The translations under genes and the position numbers were made by a program. From assembly GCA_948146395.1 (NCBI GenBank), contig OX411552.1:2045501-2109500 (forward strand): a DNA stretch of 64,000 nt, given 5' to 3'. The notes beneath the pieces were generated by a model that was given only the letters and a program-made list of their open reading frames with translations, did no database searches and was not told the DNA's origin. Every line of letters starts with the position of its first letter. The stretch's first letter is position 1. Positions 58,724 through 64,000 of the stretch are shown piece after piece. This DNA is from Fragum whitleyi (Eukaryota > Mollusca > Bivalvia > Cardiida > Cardiidae).

Positions 58724-61700
58724 CCGCCTCAGTATTCGTCTAGAGCGTTTGATGTCAACGCATTCTACGACAATTTATTGTCTGATGTTCATCAATACCA
58801 GAATCAGGGTCTTATATTTATCTGTGGTGATTTTAATGGCCGTACGGGCGACCTGGACGACTTTATCGCCGGGGTTGATTGTGTTCCACCTCGTGATATA
58901 GTCGACTATAAGACTAACCCGTATGGCGAAATGCTAATTGATTTCCTAATCAACACTAACTTTTGTATGCTGAATGGCAGAAATAATGTTAACAATAATT
59001 TTACATCAGTTTCTACGAAAGGAGCTGCTGTTGTTGATTATTGCCTAATAAGTCATGATAGTTTGGATAATTTTTCAGAATTTTCAGTCTTATTAACAAG
59101 TGATATTGTAGATAAGTGTAACAACCTTGCGAATCTTACTCCCTCGTGCATACCAGATCATTCTATGTTGACATTTAAGATAGCCGTTCAACTTTGTCTA
59201 ATGACGCCTGAAACCGGTGACAGCACCGAGGATTATTCGTCGTTTGATAAATTTGACCGTAGTGCATTTAATGAGTCCTTTTTACGGGATCCAGATACAC
59301 TGTTACTTGTTAATTCTACTATTGATAAATTAGAGCAAGGATTTCAAACCCAGCATGATATTGACTCTGTATATACCGAATGGTGTACTATTATGAAGGA
59401 CAGTATGTATAATACTATACCTTATAAAACTATAGTTTCTGCTAAATATAGTAAAAAACATCGCCCAGGTAAAAAGTGGTGGAATGATAGTTTATCTAGC
59501 CTCTGGTCCGATCTAGTTTGTTCGGAGCGGGCGTGGTTGCAAAGCAAATCTAGGGCTGAGAAAATGCGCCTTAAAAGCCTATTTGTCAAAACACGAAAAC
59601 ACTTTGACAGAGAGGTACAGAGAGCAAAGCGTCGTTATTGGTATAAAAGCCAAGAGCAACTAGTGGAGTCTTGTAATACAGATCAAAATGAATTTTGGAA
59701 ATCTATCGGTAGAATAGGAATAAAGTCTAAAAAAAAGATATTCATTCCAAATGAAGTTATTTTAACAGATGGTAGTACATCTTCTTGTATAAATGTCATT
59801 TTAGAAAAATGGAAATCAGATTTTAGTTCTCTGTTTAACAACGCTGAAACTCCAAATAGTTCATCTCTTGATTTTTTGAATGCTGATGACACGTCTTTAG
59901 CTTTTAATTCACCTATTACTTTAACAGAGGTTAAAGAAGCGGTTGATGCCGCAAGTTCAGGAAAAGCCTGTGGTTTGGATGGAATACCCTCCGAATCACT
60001 CAAAAATGACACAAGCGTTCTATTTTTACATGCCCTTTTTAATGTTTGTTTTAACAATGGTAAAATTCCTTCACAATGGGGCAAATGTATAATCAACCCA
60101 ATACCAAAATCTTCTAAGTTAGATCCCAGAAATCCTCTTTCATACAGGGGTATTTCTCTCACTTCCGCCATGTATAAAATCTATTGTTTTATTTTGAATA
60201 AACGAGTGAGTTGTTGGGCTGAAGATAATGATATAATTGTGGATGAACAAAACGGTTTTCGTAAACAGAGGAGCACGATTGACCATTTATCTACCCTTAC
60301 AAATATAATTGATACACGCAAAAAGTTAAAATTATCAACTTTTTGCGCTTTTATCGATTTTAAGAAGGCTTACGATAACATAAATCGACGTTTATTATGG
60401 AATAAGATATTTAACTATGGCATCAAAGGCAAAATGCTTACGGCAGTACAATCCTTATATGAATCAGTTTCGTCTTGCATCAGAGTCAACTCCCTGTACA
60501 CAGATTGGTTCGAAATCAAGAGTGGATTACGTCAAGGCTGTGGTTTATCTCCCCTGCTTTTCAACCTCTACATCAATGATTTAGCATTACTTTTAAAGTC
60601 CCTCGATATCGGAGTGTCATGTGGTGGCACTACGATATCAATACTTTTGTATGCAGACGACATTGTTCTTCTTGCGGAAAACGAGAAGGACTTACAAAGT
60701 CTTTTAAATGCTTTACATGGTTGGTGTGGCTCAAATTTTATGAGAATAAACCTTGATAAAAGCCAAGTAGTGCATTTTCGTCCTGTATCAGTGCCTAGTA
60801 CCAACTTCCCCTTTTACATTGGTGAAAATCGAATAGAAAGAGTTGATAGATATATATATCTAGGTCTTGTTTTAAACGAGCATTTAGATTTAGAAGTGAC
60901 AGCCAAAGCAGTCGCCCAAAGTGCGAGTCGTGCGCTTGGTTTACTCATTGCTCATTTTAAATCAATGGGTAGTATGCCTTATGATGTTTTTAGTCGTTTA
61001 TATGATTCTATTGTCTGGCCAATTATCTCTTATGGATCAGCGATTTGGGGATATAAGTCATTTTCTTGCATAAATGCCGTCCAAAATCGTGCTATGCGCT
61101 TCTTTCTTGGAGTTGGAAAATATACGCCAAATGCGGCAGTCATTGGGGATATGGGTTGGACTCCTCCATTTGTTAGGCAGTGGAAGTCTATAAGTTTATA
61201 TTGGTCAAGACTGTCATGTATGCCTATTACGCGTATTAATAAACGTCTAGCTCAATGGTGTAATTCGGTTGCCGACGTTACCTGCAAAAACTGGTTCTTC
61301 CATATTTCAAAGACGTTACGCACATGTAATTTGAATAACTTTTTAAACATAAACGAGCCATTGTCAAAATATCATATTACAAAAAATATCGAAAACGAAT
61401 TGAAATCAAGTTTCGTTACAGATTGGAGACAATCTCTACAGCGTGAAACTAGCATTACAGGTAATGGTTCAAATAAATTACGCACTTACAGGCTATTTAA
61501 AAGTGATTTTGGTGTTGAAGACTATTGTAAAGTTATTTTACCAACGAGGCACAGGGCTGCATTTTCAAAATTTAGATGTGGTGTTGCACCTTTAAAAATA
61601 GAAACTGGTCGGTACGAAAGGTTACCCATTGCTGAACGTTTGTGTCCATTCTGTTTTAATATTGAGGACGAAATTCATGTTATCCTTCATTGTCACCTAT

Positions 61701-61876
61701 ATACTGATTTAAGAGAAAACCTTATTGAAACTGCTAAACTTATTGATCCTAATTTTGAGAATAGATCAAATGAGGATAAAATTAAAACACTATTTTGTCA
61801 CTCACGTTTGATAAGAACTTGTGCCAAAACCTGCCATGACGTTTTAAAGCGTCGTAATTGGTTTCTTAATAAATAA
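58724..61876 (+). CDS. LINE A ORF2: endonuclease C-terminus, reverse transcriptase, zinc knuckle
   Basis: The frame resumes at 58724 (PPQYSSRAFD) and is open to TAA at 61876, about 1050 codons. Numbering from the internal ATG at 58778: endonuclease motifs GDFN (17-20) and PDHS with D127-H128; RT motif 2 region QNGFRKQRSTIDHL; motif A FIDFKKAYD with D527; motif B GLRQGCGLSPLLFNLYINDL; motif C YADD (625-628) with both Asp; a thumb with YIYLGLVLNEHLDLE; and a C-terminal CCHC knuckle C956/C959/H967/C972. It would carry out target-primed reverse transcription. All catalytic residues I can identify are present and no stop or frameshift is visible. As it stands it lacks its N-terminus because of the LTR insertion, so the ATG at 58778 is not a genuine start. 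Confidence 0.92.
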   Translation, partial: PPQYSSRAFDVNAFYDNLLSDVHQYQNQGLIFICGDFNGRTGDLDDFIAGVDCVPPRDIVDYKTNPYGEMLIDFLINTNFCMLNGRNNVNNNFTSVSTKGAAVVDYCLISHDSLDNFSEFSVLLTSDIVDKCNNLANLTPSCIPDHSMLTFKIAVQLCLMTPETGDSTEDYSSFDKFDRSAFNESFLRDPDTLLLVNSTIDKLEQGFQTQHDIDSVYTEWCTIMKDSMYNTIPYKTIVSAKYSKKHRPGKKWWNDSLSSLWSDLVCSERAWLQSKSRAEKMRLKSLFVKTRKHFDREVQRAKRRYWYKSQEQLVESCNTDQNEFWKSIGRIGIKSKKKIFIPNEVILTDGSTSSCINVILEKWKSDFSSLFNNAETPNSSSLDFLNADDTSLAFNSPITLTEVKEAVDAASSGKACGLDGIPSESLKNDTSVLFLHALFNVCFNNGKIPSQWGKCIINPIPKSSKLDPRNPLSYRGISLTSAMYKIYCFILNKRVSCWAEDNDIIVDEQNGFRKQRSTIDHLSTLTNIIDTRKKLKLSTFCAFIDFKKAYDNINRRLLWNKIFNYGIKGKMLTAVQSLYESVSSCIRVNSLYTDWFEIKSGLRQGCGLSPLLFNLYINDLALLLKSLDIGVSCGGTTISILLYADDIVLLAENEKDLQSLLNALHGWCGSNFMRINLDKSQVVHFRPVSVPSTNFPFYIGENRIERVDRYIYLGLVLNEHLDLEVTAKAVAQSASRALGLLIAHFKSMGSMPYDVFSRLYDSIVWPIISYGSAIWGYKSFSCINAVQNRAMRFFLGVGKYTPNAAVIGDMGWTPPFVRQWKSISLYWSRLSCMPITRINKRLAQWCNSVADVTCKNWFFHISKTLRTCNLNNFLNINEPLSKYHITKNIENELKSSFVTDWRQSLQRETSITGNGSNKLRTYRLFKSDFGVEDYCKVILPTRHRAAFSKFRCGVAPLKIETGRYERLPIAERLCPFCFNIEDEIHVILHCHLYTDLRENLIETAKLIDPNFENRSNEDKIKTLFCHSRLIRTCAKTCHDVLKRRNWFLNK

Positions 61877-62535
61877 TTGACATATTGTTCTTAAAAAAAA
61901 AAAAAAGTTAAGTCTCAAAAGTTTTTAAAACTGTGTATTACTATTTTACTAAATCTAAGCATGTGGATGTCGCCAATTAAATCTCCTTCAATCTGTTTTT
62001 AGAGTGTGTGGGTTTCTTATACACCTTCTTAATGTGCACTTATGTGCCTTGTTTAAATGAAATAAGAAAAAAAAAATCTAAAATTCCAAACAGGTTCTGG
62101 AGTGCCTATTGACGATGTCTACATGGTTTTTTCTTTTTTTGCGTTTACATATTGAATCTTGTTTTTGTAATGAATAATTGTCATGTAATAATGTGAAGAA
62201 TTTGACTGAGTGAAAGAGTGGGTTTGTGGGTGTTTGTGTGTGTGTGTGTGTGTGCGTGCGGACGTGTGGGCTTGCTTGCGTGCGTGCGTGCGTGTGTGTG
62301 TGTTTTGAGAATGAGTGAAAGAGAGAGAGAGAGACAGGAAGAAAGTTGAACATGTATGTACATAGAGAAGGGATCGGTTCTTTAAATGGTAGTTTTACCA
62401 AATAGTCTCTTATAATTCTAAATAAGAATGGTCACATATATTCTTTTATGTTGTAGTTTTATCCATTTGTACATTTGTAAAAATGCATATATATATATGT
62501 GAATGAGACTTTAATAAACTATTAAACCTTAAACC
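61877..62535 (+). other. LINE A 3' UTR
   Basis: Contains A14 at 61892-61905, a GT/GC-rich simple repeat at about 62225-62302 with GAGA at 62319-62333, and a terminal AATAAACTATTAAACC. Reverse-strand frames rich in His-Thr are repeat artefacts. Confidence 0.7.
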
Positions 62536-62867
62536 TATATCAACAATAAAAATAAATTAAAAGAATTATAACATATTCTTTATAATGCTGGAATCTCTAG
62601 GTAACAGAGATCTGATTGTTCTTCTTAATTCAATTTGACCATTTCTCCACCAAATACTATGTCATCTATCAAAGAAAAAACGGTTTAATATAGAAATCAA
62701 AACAAATCAAAGAAGAAATATCTCCAAAATATAATGACATAACTACTTTTTGTCCTCATATATATTTAACTAAGACAATTAAAAAAGAATAAAGAATGGG
62801 TATCATTGGTAGGATACCTAGTTTATTTAATATTTCTACTCTAGAAAGAACACCAAGATTTGATATA

Positions 62868-63195
62868 TATATAATACGTTCTTAGCGTTTTGTATGAGAA
62901 AAAATATCTAACGAGGTTGGGAGAATTGATCATTGTCGAGGCTCTGCCGAGACAATTGTCAATTTTCACAGCCGAGTTAGATATTTTTTTCATACAATAC
63001 ATTAAGTATGTATTATATTTATCTTTAACCTCTATTTGTCTTGTTTTCTTCGATGTTTCTAACCGAAATGCAAAGGTTCTAAAAATAGCCATATTATATC
63101 ATTGTTCTTAAAATATCCATGTGATATCGTAAAAAATATCATACGGGATGTTATCACACGGATATTTGTATAGTTATAAGATAAAAAAATTCCTT
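62868..63195 (+). repeat. Palindromic repeat family F1, copy 3
   Basis: TAACGAGGTTGGGAGAATTG..GAGGCTCTGCCGAGACAATTGTC..GTTAGATATTTTTTT is the central hairpin, flanked by ATAATACGTTCTTAGCG and TAAGTATGTATTAT. The right extension includes a second small stem, AAATATCCATGTGATATC / GTTATCACACGGATATTT (63111-63168). It is inverted relative to 24945-25250. Confidence 0.7.
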
Positions 63196-63706
63196 TCTAG
63201 ACTCGGGCGAGCTTTGATTTGACTCAAACAAAATCCCATGACGGATATTATATTTATCTGCTAAATCAAGGTTTTTGAGTATGTAAGAAGAACATATTGT
63301 CTGGAACAAAAGATATGAGTTGCATTTGATTAAAAAATGTTTAAAACATTAAACTCTTACTCATAGAAAAAGGTTGGTCCTAATCAAACAAAAATTATAT
63401 TTCACTGGGGAACTGATTAAAATATCTTATTTTAATAATTCGACAAACTTGTATGCTTTCATTGAGAAGAAAAAAAAGCAACAAAACCAACAACTTGAAA
63501 TAAATCTCACCGAAATTCAGAATAAAATACAGACGACAAGTCCAAATGTGTCTGGTTAGAATACTGATTATTCTGTAAAGTAGAAACATTCAGGCGAGCG
63601 GTCAAATGTAGTATATGTAAATTAATCTTTTCATTAACGAAAGATAATTCTATTTCATTTTGCTAAAATGTATGTTTGGTTGATAAAAGGTTAAATCTAT
63701 AAGTAC
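63196..63706. other. Non-coding stretch, probably intron of the edge gene
   Basis: AT-rich; no motif was recognised. The - strand donor at 63706-63705 opens into it. Confidence 0.3.
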
Positions 63707-63894
63707 CTCGTTGAAGAGCTTCAGCAATGTGTTTGACTTTGTTCCTGTCAGTTTGTTCATCTGGGTCTCTCTTACCACCGACTTCCTGCTGCGCCTCGGT
63801 GTCTCTCTGTCCCGTCAGTGGAACATTTTCTTCTATTACTACATCCTTCAGCTTGGTTTCCTCATCATTAGGCTTAAATGTTTTGAAGATATTT
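63707..63894 (-). CDS. Possible internal exon of an unrecognised gene
   Basis: On the - strand a frame runs from NIFKTFKPNDEETKLKDVV to KVKHIAEALQR and meets a consensus donor (CAACGAG/GTACTT) at 63707/63706. A weak acceptor (TTTTTTCAAATTGGCAACAAG) ends at 63895. The peptide is strongly charged and rich in Glu, Lys, Asp and Gln, without a membrane segment or a domain I recognise. The composition is less AT-biased than the surroundings, as exons here tend to be. The rest of the gene would lie beyond the window on the 5' side. The function is unknown. Confidence 0.35.
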
Positions 63895-64000
63895 CTTGTT
63901 GCCAATTTGAAAAAAGTTAATATCAATTCGTAGGAGGAATGAAGATTATAAGTTTTATTTTCCCTGAGATCACTTTATTTACCCTTGTCATGATGTTCTA

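Larger units (their letters stand above)
54688..62535 (+). mobile_element. Non-LTR retrotransposon (LINE A) split by an LTR element
   Basis: TATATCA at 54681-54687 and 62536-62542 flanks the element as a probable 7-bp target duplication. About 50 bp precede the open frame, which begins inside the endonuclease domain with no ORF1 and no ATG, so a 5' truncation near the start of ORF2 is likely. Removing 55087-58717 and one 4-bp duplication leaves about 4.2 kb with one uninterrupted frame. The 3' UTR (61877-62535) includes an A run, a GT-rich microsatellite and the end CTTTAATAAACTATTAAACC followed by TTAAACC. The frame's C-terminal zinc knuckle and RT motifs fit the broad CR1/Jockey group. Confidence 0.85.

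Noticed and set aside
59683..60171. 162-codon minus-strand frame
   Set aside because: Shadow of the LINE A reverse-transcriptase frame on the opposite strand.
62078..62401. His-Thr-rich minus-strand proteins
   Set aside because: Translations of the GT/GC simple repeat in the LINE A 3' UTR.

Overview
The window looks like nuclear DNA of an invertebrate animal, most likely a mollusc and probably a bivalve. It is AT-rich and gene-poor, with GT-AG introns, long microsatellites and many small mobile elements. The two recognisable host genes are metazoan developmental transcription factors. The bivalve suggestion is an inference from the repeat types: tRNA-derived SINEs, several foldback families, and tandem-repeat-bearing elements ending in GCTCACCTGA-like termini. 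The sequence does not prove it. No rRNA, functional tRNA, CRISPR or bacterial gene organisation was seen.

Host genes. (1) A Snail/Slug-type C2H2 zinc-finger gene on the + strand. Its last exon (21257-22221) carries all five fingers; the N-terminal exon was not found in the 21 kb upstream. (2) A compact TALE homeobox gene on the + strand, assembled here from three exons (36175-36270, 37126-37205, 37786-38062). The splice phases agree and give a 150-residue protein with an Iroquois-like homeodomain. (3) A possible exon of an unrecognised gene on the - strand at the right edge (63707-63894). A patch about 2.2 kb downstream of the Snail stop holds three CAGGTG E2-boxes within 61 bp plus an octamer motif, and is a candidate regulatory element.

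Layout. 1-21 kb: non-coding, with dispersed repeats, foldbacks, a MITE family with TATGTGACCCGCC ends, long (CT)n and (TA)n microsatellites, and a SINE with a 13-bp target duplication. 21-25 kb: Snail exon and downstream patch. 25-34 kb: SINEs, hairpin elements and a LINE 3' fragment. 36-38 kb: TALE gene with a retroposon tail and a foldback in its first intron. 39-42 kb: a decayed LINE on the - strand. 42-54 kb: four tandem-repeat-bearing elements, a tandem SINE-like trimer, and MITEs that carry other elements nested inside them. 54.7-62.5 kb: a LINE flanked by a 7-bp duplication. A 3.6-kb LTR element split its endonuclease domain; conceptual removal of that insertion restores the reading frame exactly. 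62.5-64 kb: a palindromic repeat and the edge exon.

The genes do not form an operon or a visible pathway. Both are transcription factors of early development, which may or may not be meaningful. The most informative structures are the nested insertions (LTR in LINE; SINE in MITE; TTAA foldback in MITE; SINE trimer in a tandem-repeat element), a clear record of successive transposition.
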